Source: Treponema sp. (GTDB lineage: Bacteria; Spirochaetota; Spirochaetia; Treponematales; Treponemataceae). From it: a DNA stretch of 64,000 nt. The notes below the pieces were generated by a model. The model was given only the letters and a program-made list of their open reading frames with translations. It was not told where the DNA came from and made no database searches. The stretch is from positions 1 to 64,000 of the forward strand of contig JAFSJX010000075.1 of assembly GCA_017449285.1 (NCBI GenBank), written 5' to 3'. Each line of letters starts with the position of its first letter. Position 1 is the stretch's first letter. Positions 48,338-55,914 of the stretch are shown one piece after another. A program made the position numbers and the translations under genes.

Positions 48338-50524
48338 CTACTTAAACAATTCTCCCAGATACGCCCACAAATTGTAGTGCGCAAAAACGGAGACTGCAAC
48401 GAGCGAGACCGTAGACATGATTTTGATGAAGATGTCCATACACGGACCAACGGTGTCTTTGAGCGGGTCGCCAACAGTGTCGCCAACGACCGCCGCATCG
48501 TGGACAGAATCATAGCCTTCGCCACCTTTTTTGATGCCGTTAAGTCCGCCCTGCTCGATGAATTTTTTGCCGTTATCCCATGCGCCGCCTGCATTGCCTG
48601 TAAAGAGCGCAATCATAATCGCACAGATTGTCGAGCCAATAAGAATGCCGCCAACGAAATTTGCGCCGAACAAAAGACCGCACACGACGGGAATGACCAC
48701 TGCCATAAGGGCGGGTACTTTCATCTGGCTGATGGAGCCTTTTGTTGAGATGCCGATACAGGTTTTGTAGTCAGGGTCTTCCGTGCCAGCGAGAATGCCG
48801 GGATGCGCCTTGAACTGGCGGCGGATTTCGTCAACCATGTTGCGGGCAGCCTTTGCCACTGCGTCAATCAGCATACCACTGAACAGGAACGGAATTGCGC
48901 CGCCAACAATTGCACCTGCGAGCGTCATCGGTTCCATGATGTTCAGCTGGGGAACGCCACCGGTCAGTTTTTCGCCGGGAATGGAATACATATAAGAGAG
49001 CATAAGAGAAAGTGCGGCAAGTCCGCCTGAGCCGATTGCAAAGCCTTTTCCAATCGCAGCCGTCGTGTTTCCAACTGCGTCCAAAGTATCGGTAATCTCA
49101 CGCACACCTTCAGGAAGTTTTGACATCTCTGCGATACCGCCCGCGTTATCTGAAATCGGTCCGTAGGTATCAACAGAAACGGTGAGCGACACGAATGAAA
49201 GCATTCCCATCGCGCTCATCGCAACGCCGTACAGACCGGCAAGGTAATATGCCACGATAATTCCAACGCCAAGAATGATACACGGAATCATACAGGAATT
49301 CATACCGAGCGCAAGACCAGACGTAATTGTAAGTGCCGCGCCTTCACGAGAGGCTTCTGCCAGACGTTTTGTGGGCTTGTAATCGGAAGATGTGTAATAT
49401 TCCGCCACAATGCCGATTAAAATTCCTGCGATAACACCAACTGCGCCGCCGACAAACGGAGAAGCCCAGCCAGCCTTAAAACCAAGCGTGGTAAAATCAA
49501 TGCCTTTGCCGTTGAACAGATTGTATGAGAGGCAGAAACCCGCTACAATCGTAATCCCTGCGCCAATCCAAGTGGCGGCGTTCAGCTGTTGATGCACTTT
49601 CTTTGATTTTGAAAGGTTTCGTACCAAAAGTGAAGCCACGCCGATGACACACGCAAGCAAGCCGCAGGCGGCAAATGCCAGCGGGAAAGTGTAGAGCGCG
49701 TTCAGTGAAGAGGAAGAAACGCCCACTTTTACAATCAAATTATATGCCAGCGCGATAGCCGCGACGATGGAAGCCACATAACTTTCCAGCAGGTCTGAGC
49801 CAAGTCCGGCAACATCGCCTACATTGTCTCCTACGTTGTCCGCAATTGTCGCGGGGTTGCGTGGGTCATCTTCGGGAATATGCGCCTCGGTCTTGCCAAC
49901 AAGGTCAGCACCCATATCCGCCGCTTTTGTATAAATGCCGCCGCCAACGCGGTTAAACATAGCGACCAAAGAACAACCCAGCGCGTAGCCGGAAAGAATA
50001 TTCGGGAAGCGGATAATCTCGATTTTTGTCAGCCAGCATTTCGAAGTTTCCAGCGTATCAAGCCAGCCGAGTCCTTTTCCGAACACAAAAAATATAATCG
50101 CAAGTCCTAAAAGTGCGAATCCTCCTACACACAAGCCCATTACCGAGCCGCCACGGAATGCCACTTTGAGCGTCTGCCCGATATTCTCTGTTTTTCGCGC
50201 CTCATTGGTAACGCGCACATTGGAATACGTTGCGATTTTCATGCCGATAAAACCTGCCAATGCGCTCATCGTAGAGCCGACTAACAAGGCAACCGCCACA
50301 TACCATTCCAGAGCGAGCCACACAATTGCGGCAACAATCAGGACGACAACAACCAGCACTTTATACTCGTAGCCGATAAAAGTGTTGGCTCCCACACGGA
50401 TAGCAGCGGCAATTTTCTGCATTAGTTCCGTGCCTTCTTCCAGCCGTTTGACGGAGAAGAAATTGAAAGCGGCATAAGCAAGTGCTGCCAAAGCCGCCAG
50501 CAACAAAAGAATAGAAAGATTCAT
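48338..50524 (-). CDS. hppA: Membrane-bound ion-pumping pyrophosphatase, K+-dependent type
   Basis: A 728-residue inner-membrane pump with 16 predicted helices that couples PPi hydrolysis to H+ or Na+ export. The PPi/Mg site is seen in DMGADLVGKTEAHIPEDDPR and NVGDNVGDVAGLGSDLLESY, and the second site in FGPISD-like DTYGPISDNAGGIAEM. The segment GNTTAAIGKGFAIGSGGLAA has Ala at the position where K+-independent enzymes have Lys, which predicts potassium dependence. H+ versus Na+ specificity is left open. The start is placed at the ATG at 50524. The in-frame ATG at 50542 is part of the TATAATG -10 box and cannot be within the message. Confidence 0.94.
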   Translation of the reverse strand: MNLSILLLLAALAALAYAAFNFFSVKRLEEGTELMQKIAAAIRVGANTFIGYEYKVLVVVVLIVAAIVWLALEWYVAVALLVGSTMSALAGFIGMKIATYSNVRVTNEARKTENIGQTLKVAFRGGSVMGLCVGGFALLGLAIIFFVFGKGLGWLDTLETSKCWLTKIEIIRFPNILSGYALGCSLVAMFNRVGGGIYTKAADMGADLVGKTEAHIPEDDPRNPATIADNVGDNVGDVAGLGSDLLESYVASIVAAIALAYNLIVKVGVSSSSLNALYTFPLAFAACGLLACVIGVASLLVRNLSKSKKVHQQLNAATWIGAGITIVAGFCLSYNLFNGKGIDFTTLGFKAGWASPFVGGAVGVIAGILIGIVAEYYTSSDYKPTKRLAEASREGAALTITSGLALGMNSCMIPCIILGVGIIVAYYLAGLYGVAMSAMGMLSFVSLTVSVDTYGPISDNAGGIAEMSKLPEGVREITDTLDAVGNTTAAIGKGFAIGSGGLAALSLMLSYMYSIPGEKLTGGVPQLNIMEPMTLAGAIVGGAIPFLFSGMLIDAVAKAARNMVDEIRRQFKAHPGILAGTEDPDYKTCIGISTKGSISQMKVPALMAVVIPVVCGLLFGANFVGGILIGSTICAIMIALFTGNAGGAWDNGKKFIEQGGLNGIKKGGEGYDSVHDAAVVGDTVGDPLKDTVGPCMDIFIKIMSTVSLVAVSVFAHYNLWAYLGELFK

Positions 50525-50602
50525 AAAAGAATTTTCCCCCATTATAAGATACTTTTTATTCTAGCATATTTGTATCTATTTTGTAAAATGGTTTTTTAAA
50601 CA

Positions 50603-50630
50603 TTGAAAAAAGTGTAAAATACACTATAAT
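50603..50630 (+). promoter_or_regulatory. Promoter of the small OMP gene
   Basis: TTGAAA (50603-50608), 16 bases, TATAAT (50625-50630). A GGAG site lies before the ATG at 50654. Confidence 0.65.
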
Positions 50631-50653
50631 AAGAATGATTTTTGGAGATTCGC

Positions 50654-51310
50654 ATGAAGAAAATTATTTCAGTTATGGCACTTGTCCTTGGACTTGCAAC
50701 AATGGCGTATGCGGCAAATGACGCTTCTTCCGGCGCATTTAGTTTTGGTTTTTCATTTCCCCAGATTTATAACATGAACACGGCGGGCAAAGATATTGAT
50801 TCTGAAAAATATTCTTGTTTCGGTATCAATTTTGCATTGCGGGGTGCAATCGGTTTGCCGTTCGGACTGTATCTGGATGGAAATTTATATTTTCCCCATG
50901 CCCACAAAATTACGATGGACGACACCGAATACAATTATGACATGAGCAATAATAAATGCTGGGGCATTGAAGGGCAGATTGGCATTTATAGCGTCCTTCT
51001 CAATTCGGGACGATTTTTGCTTCCGTTCGGTGGCGGACTTCATTTGAACTATGCGAAATCTGAAGTCAACGGAAATCCCGACATTACGCAGGGAACGTTT
51101 TCTTTGGGTGTTGGCGGCTGGATGAACGCAGAGTTCCAGTTGACCGAAAAAGTCACGCTGTATGCTGGGCTCCGCTTGGATTATGATTTTTGGCAGCGCA
51201 TGAGCGTAAATACAAAAGTCGGCACAAATGCCTCAAAAACATCGACCAATTCTGGTGCAGTTTCCAATTTATTCCTTATTCCAGTTGTCGGCATGGTCAT
51301 CAGGTTCTAA
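50654..51310 (+). CDS. Small outer-membrane beta-barrel protein
   Basis: A 218-residue protein with signal peptide MKKIISVMALVLGLATMAYA. The mature part has alternating strands (GAFSFGFSFPQIYNM; FGINFALRGAIGLPFGLYLD; IEGQIGIYSVLLNSGRFLLP; VTLYAGLRLDYDFWQ) and ends LIPVVGMVIRF with a terminal Phe, the BAM recognition residue. Length and strand number fit an eight-stranded barrel of the OmpA-N/OmpW kind. No function can be assigned. It has its own promoter and GGAG site. A reversed family-1 repeat starts about six bases after the stop. Confidence 0.75.
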   Translation: MKKIISVMALVLGLATMAYAANDASSGAFSFGFSFPQIYNMNTAGKDIDSEKYSCFGINFALRGAIGLPFGLYLDGNLYFPHAHKITMDDTEYNYDMSNNKCWGIEGQIGIYSVLLNSGRFLLPFGGGLHLNYAKSEVNGNPDITQGTFSLGVGGWMNAEFQLTEKVTLYAGLRLDYDFWQRMSVNTKVGTNASKTSTNSGAVSNLFLIPVVGMVIRF

Positions 51311-51315
51311 ATTTT

Positions 51316-51416
51316 TGGAGGGGGGAAGTCTCCCCCCTGGGTTCAGCCCGCTTCGCGGTCTTCACCACACCCCCTTCTGCGGGGCAGTTATTTTGCTTTT
51401 CAGCCCCGCAACGCCC
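51316..51416 (-). repeat. Family-1 palindromic repeat, copy D
   Basis: The reverse complement reads GCGTTGCGGGGCTGAAAAGC, then TGCCCCGC, GACCGCGAAGCGGGCTGAAC and GGGGGGAGACTTCCCCCC. It follows the OMP stop and overlaps the 3' end of the convergent DUF523 gene. Confidence 0.8.
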
Positions 51417-51838
51417 TCGGCATCTGCTTTACTTTCTCCGTACACGGCGATACCGTTTTTTAAAAATAGTTCTGCCGTAATGCCGTTTCCGCTCACCAGC
51501 CCGCCATCAAATTTTCCGTTGTGAATCTGACCGCAGCCACAGGACGGACTTTTTTCTTTCAGCACGGCAACGGAACAGCCGTTTTCCTGCGCAATCCGCA
51601 ATGCTTCCCGCGCTCCTTTTTGGTACGCTTCCGTCTTGTCGTTTCCATTGCAGTCAAGCACCCGCCCGCCTACGATTTCGCACGACGGTCGGGGAGTGGG
51701 TAATCCGCCCAGCACTTCAGGACATACAGGGATAAGTTCTGCCTTTTCCGCAAGGCTCTGCACCGCCGCACACGGCTTTGCTTCTCCATCGTATCGACAT
51801 GCTTCCCCCAAAAGACACGCACTTACCAAAATCTTCAT
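51362..51838 (-). CDS. DUF523 (YbbK-type) protein with repeat-encoded tail
   Basis: A 158-residue cysteine-rich protein. The opening KILVSACLLGEACRYDGEAK, then PVCPEVLGGLPTPRPSCEI and KSPSCGCGQIHNGKFDG, is the complete DUF523 core with its conserved cysteines, which may bind metal. Function is unknown; the domain is also found fused to DUF1722. The core ends near residue 137. The last 17 residues (GVAGLKSKITAPQKGVW) are encoded entirely by family-1 repeat copy D. TATAAT lies five bases before the ATG, another leaderless-type start. Confidence 0.85.
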   Translation of the reverse strand: MKILVSACLLGEACRYDGEAKPCAAVQSLAEKAELIPVCPEVLGGLPTPRPSCEIVGGRVLDCNGNDKTEAYQKGAREALRIAQENGCSVAVLKEKSPSCGCGQIHNGKFDGGLVSGNGITAELFLKNGIAVYGESKADAEGVAGLKSKITAPQKGVW

Positions 51839-51892
51839 ACGTTATTATAGTAAAAAAAATGGCGTTTTGATATAGTAAAGTAATTGCTTCAA

Positions 51893-51918
51893 AGTGCCAT
51901 GTCAAATGGCCGCTTTGC
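51893..51918 (+). promoter_or_regulatory. Short 5' hairpin before metY
   Basis: CAAAGTGCCAT / ATGGCCGCTTTG pairs just upstream of the AAGGGG ribosome-binding site of metY. A TATAGT at about 51871-51876 could be the -10 box. The hairpin is too small to match a SAM riboswitch I recognise. Confidence 0.35.
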
Positions 51919-51935
51919 ATCAAAAAGGGGATTTT

Positions 51936-53210
51936 ATGAAAATCGAGACAAAATGCATTCAGGCGGGCTACGAGCCGAAGAACGGTGAGCCGCGCATGAT
52001 TCCAATCGTACAGAGTACGACTTTCAAATACGACACCAGCGAGGACATGGGAAAACTTTTTGACCTGCAGGCTTCGGGCTATTTCTACACCCGCCTGCAG
52101 AATCCCACCAATGACTATGTTGCGGCAAAAATCGCGGCTCTTGAAGGCGGAACTGCGGCAATGCTCACTTCCTCTGGGCAGGCGGCTAATTTCTTTGCGG
52201 TGTTCAACATTGCCACTGCTGGCGACCATGTGATTGTGTCATCTACCATTTATGGCGGTACATTCAATCTGTTCAACGTGACCATGCGCAAGATGGGCGT
52301 GGATTTTACGTTCCTTGACCCAGATTGCACCGATGCTGAGCTGGAAGCCGCTTTCAAGCCAAACACAAAGGCTGTCTTTGGCGAAACGATTGCAAATCCC
52401 GCGCTCGTTGTGTTCGACATCGAGCGGTGGGCAAAGGCGGCGCATAGCCATGGCGTTCCGCTGATTGTGGACAATACGTTTGCAACTCCAGTGAATTGCC
52501 GCCCGTTTGAGTGGGGTTGCGACATTGTGACCCATTCCACCACAAAATACATGGACGGACATGACGCGGCGGTGGGCGGCTGCATCGTTGACTCGGGCAA
52601 ATTCGATTGGATGGCACACAAGGAAAAATTCCCTGGGCTCTGCACTCCCGACGAGTCCTACCACGGCATTACCTATGCGGAAAAATTCGGCAAGGAAGGC
52701 GCATTCATCACCAAAGCGACCGCCCAGTTGATGCGAGACTTTGGCGCAATCCAAGCCCCGTTCAACGCCTATCTTCTGAACCTTGGTTTGGAATCGCTTC
52801 CTGTCCGCGTACAGCGTCATTGCGAAAATGCGCAGAAAGTGGCAGAATTCTTGGCGAGCCACAAAAATGTCGCGTGGGTCAATTATCCTGGTCTCCCCGA
52901 AAACAAATACTTCGAGCGCGCGCAAAAATACATGCCTAACGGCACCTGCGGTGTCATTTCATTCGGCGTGAAAGGTGGTCGTGCGGCGGCGGAAAACTTC
53001 ATGAAGCACCTGCATGTCGCCATGATTGCCACCCACGTTGCCGACGCGCACTCATGTGTCCTGCATCCCGCGTCCTCAACGCACCGCCAGATGACCGATG
53101 AGGAACTGATTGCGGGCGGCGTTGCTCCCGATTTGGTACGCTTTTCAGTTGGTCTGGAGAACGCGGACGACATCATTTCAGACATCAAGCAGGCATTGGA
53201 ACAGATATAA
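51936..53210 (+). CDS. metY: O-acetylhomoserine sulfhydrylase
   Basis: A 424-residue Cys/Met-metabolism PLP enzyme that makes homocysteine from O-acetylhomoserine and sulfide. IETKCIQAGYEPKNGEPRMI, PIVQSTTFKYDTSEDMG and YFYTRLQNPTNDYVAAKIAA open the protein. The cofactor lysine is K204 in THSTTKYMDGHDAAVGG. VNYPGLPENKYFERAQKYM and SCVLHPASSTHRQMTDEEL close it. The long insert after the PLP lysine (EKFPGLCTPDESYHGITYAE) distinguishes MetY from the cystathionine enzymes. Start at 51936 with AAGGGG. The next gene starts at the base after its stop, so they share a message. Confidence 0.94.
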   Translation: MKIETKCIQAGYEPKNGEPRMIPIVQSTTFKYDTSEDMGKLFDLQASGYFYTRLQNPTNDYVAAKIAALEGGTAAMLTSSGQAANFFAVFNIATAGDHVIVSSTIYGGTFNLFNVTMRKMGVDFTFLDPDCTDAELEAAFKPNTKAVFGETIANPALVVFDIERWAKAAHSHGVPLIVDNTFATPVNCRPFEWGCDIVTHSTTKYMDGHDAAVGGCIVDSGKFDWMAHKEKFPGLCTPDESYHGITYAEKFGKEGAFITKATAQLMRDFGAIQAPFNAYLLNLGLESLPVRVQRHCENAQKVAEFLASHKNVAWVNYPGLPENKYFERAQKYMPNGTCGVISFGVKGGRAAAENFMKHLHVAMIATHVADAHSCVLHPASSTHRQMTDEELIAGGVAPDLVRFSVGLENADDIISDIKQALEQI

Positions 53211-54857
53211 ATGAAGGTTACACAGTTTGCAAACGAGATGGGCGAAGTTCCCAAGGCAGTTGATTTCCTGCGCTCGGAACTTGCAAGGAAAAAAGTTTCG
53301 CAAAAAAACATCACGAGGATGCTTCTTGCGGCAGAAGATGTCATAACCAAGATGGTTCAGAATTCAACGGAATCCATAAGCATTTCTGTCGGCGGACTTT
53401 TGGGCAATGTCGAGATTTATGTGAAGGCAAAAGGTACGCCGTTTGAAAGTTCCGAAATCGAAGACAGCCTTCTTTTCCCGGAAGATGACGTTGAGGCCAA
53501 AGAGTCAAATGATGTAATCAGAAACATGATTGCAAAGGTCTACGAGAACAATATTGTTGTTCGCAACGAGCATGGAGTCAACAAGGTTGTAATCAGATCG
53601 GTAAAATCCCATGTCCGTCACCTCATGCTGACGTTTTTTGCGGTTGCCGCAGGTCTCCTTGTCGGTTGGCTCATGCATGAATTCCTGCCTCCCGCCGTCG
53701 CAAAAATGATTTCGGATTATGTATTTACTCCTGTGTATGTCATGTTCATGAATTCGCTGAAAATGGTTGTCGCACCGTTGGTTTTCTGTTCCATTGCGTC
53801 AAGCATTGCCGATTTCGGAGACTTGAAGGCACTCGGTAAGATTGCGGGGAAGGTTGTCGCCTGTTATCTGATAACATCACTGATTGCTACCGCTGTCGGC
53901 TACTTGATATACACTGTTTTCCCGATTGGCGACACGTCTCTTGTGGCCGCCGTTACCGATGCGGGAAAAGAAACCGTCGCAAGAAGTGCCGCGACTAAAG
54001 TCTCCGTTCGGGATACGCTGATTGGCATAATTCCAAACAACATCATATCGCCGTTTCAGACTTCAAATATGCTTCAGTTGATTTTCATGGCGGTCGTGCT
54101 TGGACTTGCGGGAGCGACCCTCGTGAAGAAAATTCCGCAAATCAAGGACGGACTCATAATCTTGAACAAACTCTGCTCAAAGATAACTTCAGCACTTGTG
54201 AGCCTCATTCCGTTCATCGTATTCTGCTCGATGGCAAAGATAATGATTTCGCTGAATTTCAAGAGCCTTGGAAATGTCATTACATGGGTTCCCATCGTTT
54301 ATGTTGGCGAAATTGCGATGATGTGCATTTATATGCTCTTGCTGGTCGTTTTTGGAAGGCTGAATCCGTTCAAGTTTGTGGCAAAGTATTATCCTGCCAT
54401 GATTACGGCATTCACCTTTGCCTCAAGCAACGCTTCCCTGCCAAGTTCAATCAAGCAGATGGAAAAATTGGGCGTTTCAAAGCGGGTTTATTCGTTCTCG
54501 CTTCCGCTCGGAGCGACAATCAACATGGACGGTTCCTGCATCACCATGATGATTTCCGCGCTGTTCATGGCAAAGATTTTCTCAGTTCCCGTCACGAACA
54601 GTGTCGTAATGTCGCTTTTTGCATCAATCATCATGCTTTCAGTGGGTGCGCCTGGCGTTCCGGGAGCGGCACTCATCTGCATTACGCTGCTCTTGCCGCA
54701 GATAGGCGTTCATGCCGAAGCGGTCAGCCTGATTATGGGATTGTACCCGATTGTCGGCATGATGCAGGTTTGTGCGAATGTAACAGGAGATGCCATCGTC
54801 ACCACGATTGTTGCAAGACATGAAAATCTCCTTGACTTGGAAAAGTACAACGAGTAG
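53211..54857 (+). CDS. Dicarboxylate/amino-acid:cation symporter with N-terminal ATPase-like domain
   Basis: A 548-residue protein. Residues about 140-540 form a DctA/GltP-type sodium or proton symporter, with the helical hairpin ASSNASLPSSIKQMEKLG, GATINMDGSCITMMISALFM and SVGAPGVPGAALICITLLLP. The first 130 residues resemble an RsbW-type HATPase domain: ELARKKVSQKNITRMLLAAE, DVITKMVQNS, GNVEIYVKAKGTPFE. The Asp of the D-x-G-x-P-F box is replaced, so ATP binding is doubtful. I infer a regulated transporter. The amino-acid or dicarboxylate substrate is unknown; coupling to metY could suggest a sulfur-metabolism link. The ATG immediately follows the metY stop. Confidence 0.85.
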   Translation: MKVTQFANEMGEVPKAVDFLRSELARKKVSQKNITRMLLAAEDVITKMVQNSTESISISVGGLLGNVEIYVKAKGTPFESSEIEDSLLFPEDDVEAKESNDVIRNMIAKVYENNIVVRNEHGVNKVVIRSVKSHVRHLMLTFFAVAAGLLVGWLMHEFLPPAVAKMISDYVFTPVYVMFMNSLKMVVAPLVFCSIASSIADFGDLKALGKIAGKVVACYLITSLIATAVGYLIYTVFPIGDTSLVAAVTDAGKETVARSAATKVSVRDTLIGIIPNNIISPFQTSNMLQLIFMAVVLGLAGATLVKKIPQIKDGLIILNKLCSKITSALVSLIPFIVFCSMAKIMISLNFKSLGNVITWVPIVYVGEIAMMCIYMLLLVVFGRLNPFKFVAKYYPAMITAFTFASSNASLPSSIKQMEKLGVSKRVYSFSLPLGATINMDGSCITMMISALFMAKIFSVPVTNSVVMSLFASIIMLSVGAPGVPGAALICITLLLPQIGVHAEAVSLIMGLYPIVGMMQVCANVTGDAIVTTIVARHENLLDLEKYNE

Positions 54858-54858
54858 A

Positions 54859-54967
54859 ATGCGGGGCGAGGAAATGCATTTCTAGTGGCTTTCCCAAAAA
54901 CAATATGTTGCGGTGGTTTTCCGGCACTTTCTGAACATCACAGTGTCGAAGCCGCCGCATTTTTTTT
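54859..54967 (+). terminator. Long-stem terminator after the symporter
   Basis: AATGCGG pairs with CCGCATT before eight T. About 90 bases lie between, with secondary pairing (GCGGTGG, CCGGCAC). It closes the metY-symporter operon and overlaps the end of the convergent CoA-binding gene. Confidence 0.5.
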
Positions 54968-55334
54968 ACATTGCCCTGTCCTTTGCATACACGCTCAGCC
55001 CAACCAAAAGGCATCCTTGGATATACGGCAGATTGCGTTCGTTCAGATACGCAAGCAGTTCGTCGCTTTCCGCGCCGGGCTGAATCACGATGCATTTGAA
55101 ATTCTTTTTGCAGTCGCGCATCAGCGAAAGTCCTTTTACGGGATGGATGCATAGGTCAATGATGTCAATTTCTTCGGGAATGTCGTTCAGGCTTGCCAGT
55201 TCTTTCCCGACCGAATGCACTTTGTAGCCTTTTTCCAGTAAGCCATGCTTGATTTTGTACGCATATTTTTCGCAGTTGACCGTGTCGCCCACCACCGCAA
55301 AAACCTTCTGCTCCATAATTTCTTTTAATTCCAT
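54966..55334 (-). CDS. CoA-binding domain protein (YccU-type)
   Basis: A 122-residue Rossmann-fold protein: KVFAVVGDTVNCEKYAYKIK, GLLEKGYKVHSVGKELASLN, EEIDIIDLCIHPVKGLSLM, CIVIQPGAESDELLAYLNER and GCLLVGLSVYAKD. This is the succinyl-CoA-synthetase-alpha-like CoA-binding domain found alone in YccU/YneT proteins. The role is unknown. I start at the ATG at 55334; the much longer upstream frame overlaps a real gene remnant on the other strand. An extended -10 TGGTATAAT lies exactly six bases before the ATG. That region also truncates the flavoprotein gene. Confidence 0.83.
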   Translation of the reverse strand: MELKEIMEQKVFAVVGDTVNCEKYAYKIKHGLLEKGYKVHSVGKELASLNDIPEEIDIIDLCIHPVKGLSLMRDCKKNFKCIVIQPGAESDELLAYLNERNLPYIQGCLLVGLSVYAKDRAM

Positions 55335-55355
55335 AGGTCGATTATACCACAGTTC

Positions 55356-55829
55356 TTGTGGATCGGGGAGGGGGCTCTTTCGGGTGAGATTGACTCGCTC
55401 GTGGACGATGCAGTTGAAAAATTGCAGGCGGCGGACGGAATCGTGCTTGGTTCGCCCGTGTATTACGCTTCTCCGAGCGGCGAGATGGTTTCCTTTTTGG
55501 ACAGGTTGTACTGGAAGGGCGAAAAATTCCTTCGCTTTAAGCCTGCCGCTGCTGTTACCGTTGCCCGCCGCGCTGGAACAACCGCCTGTCTTGATGTGCT
55601 GAATAAATACATTACGTATGCGCAGCAGCCAGTCGTCACTTCCCGCTACTGGAACATGGTTCACGGCTCGAACGGCGAAGATGTTATGAAAGATGAGGAA
55701 GGCATTCAGATTATGCGGACAATCGGCAGGAATATGGCGTGGCTTCTGAAAAGCATTGAGGCAGGAAAATCCGCAGGTGTCGCACAGCCCGAAGCTGAAA
55801 AGAAAATCTGGACGAATTTTATCCGGTAA
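55356..55829 (+). pseudogene. NADPH-dependent FMN reductase-like protein, 5'-truncated
   Basis: About 157 residues in a good frame: DSLVDDAVEKLQAADGIVLG, SPVYYASPSGEMVSFLDRLY, AAAVTVARRAGTTACLDVLN, QQPVVTSRYWNMVHG. This matches the flavodoxin-like NADPH-dependent FMN reductase / iron-sulfur flavoprotein family from the second strand on. The first roughly 60 residues (the FMN-phosphate loop G-S-x-R/P and the C-x2-C region) are missing. No ATG or ribosome-binding site exists; the frame would have to begin at a TTG. Upstream lies directly the divergent promoter of the CoA-binding gene, so the 5' end seems deleted. It is probably non-functional. Confidence 0.65.
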
Positions 55830-55914
55830 CGGCTGTCTTGTGAAAAAAGCATAAGCCCTGCCCTGCGGCGTAATTCCAGTTTCCTTTTTCACAATCTTTC
55901 ATTATACTTATCTT

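Noticed and set aside
50525-50542. ATG at 50542 as start of hppA
   Set aside because: It is part of TATAATG, the likely -10 box; the ATG at 50524 begins the membrane helix typical of the family.
51840-51935. SAM riboswitch upstream of metY
   Set aside because: The leader is under 100 bases with only one small hairpin; none of the SAM riboswitch cores I know could be fitted.
54966-55892. 308-codon extended form of the CoA-binding protein
   Set aside because: The first 186 codons run antisense to the flavoprotein remnant and lack any domain; the conserved domain and promoter place the start at 55334.
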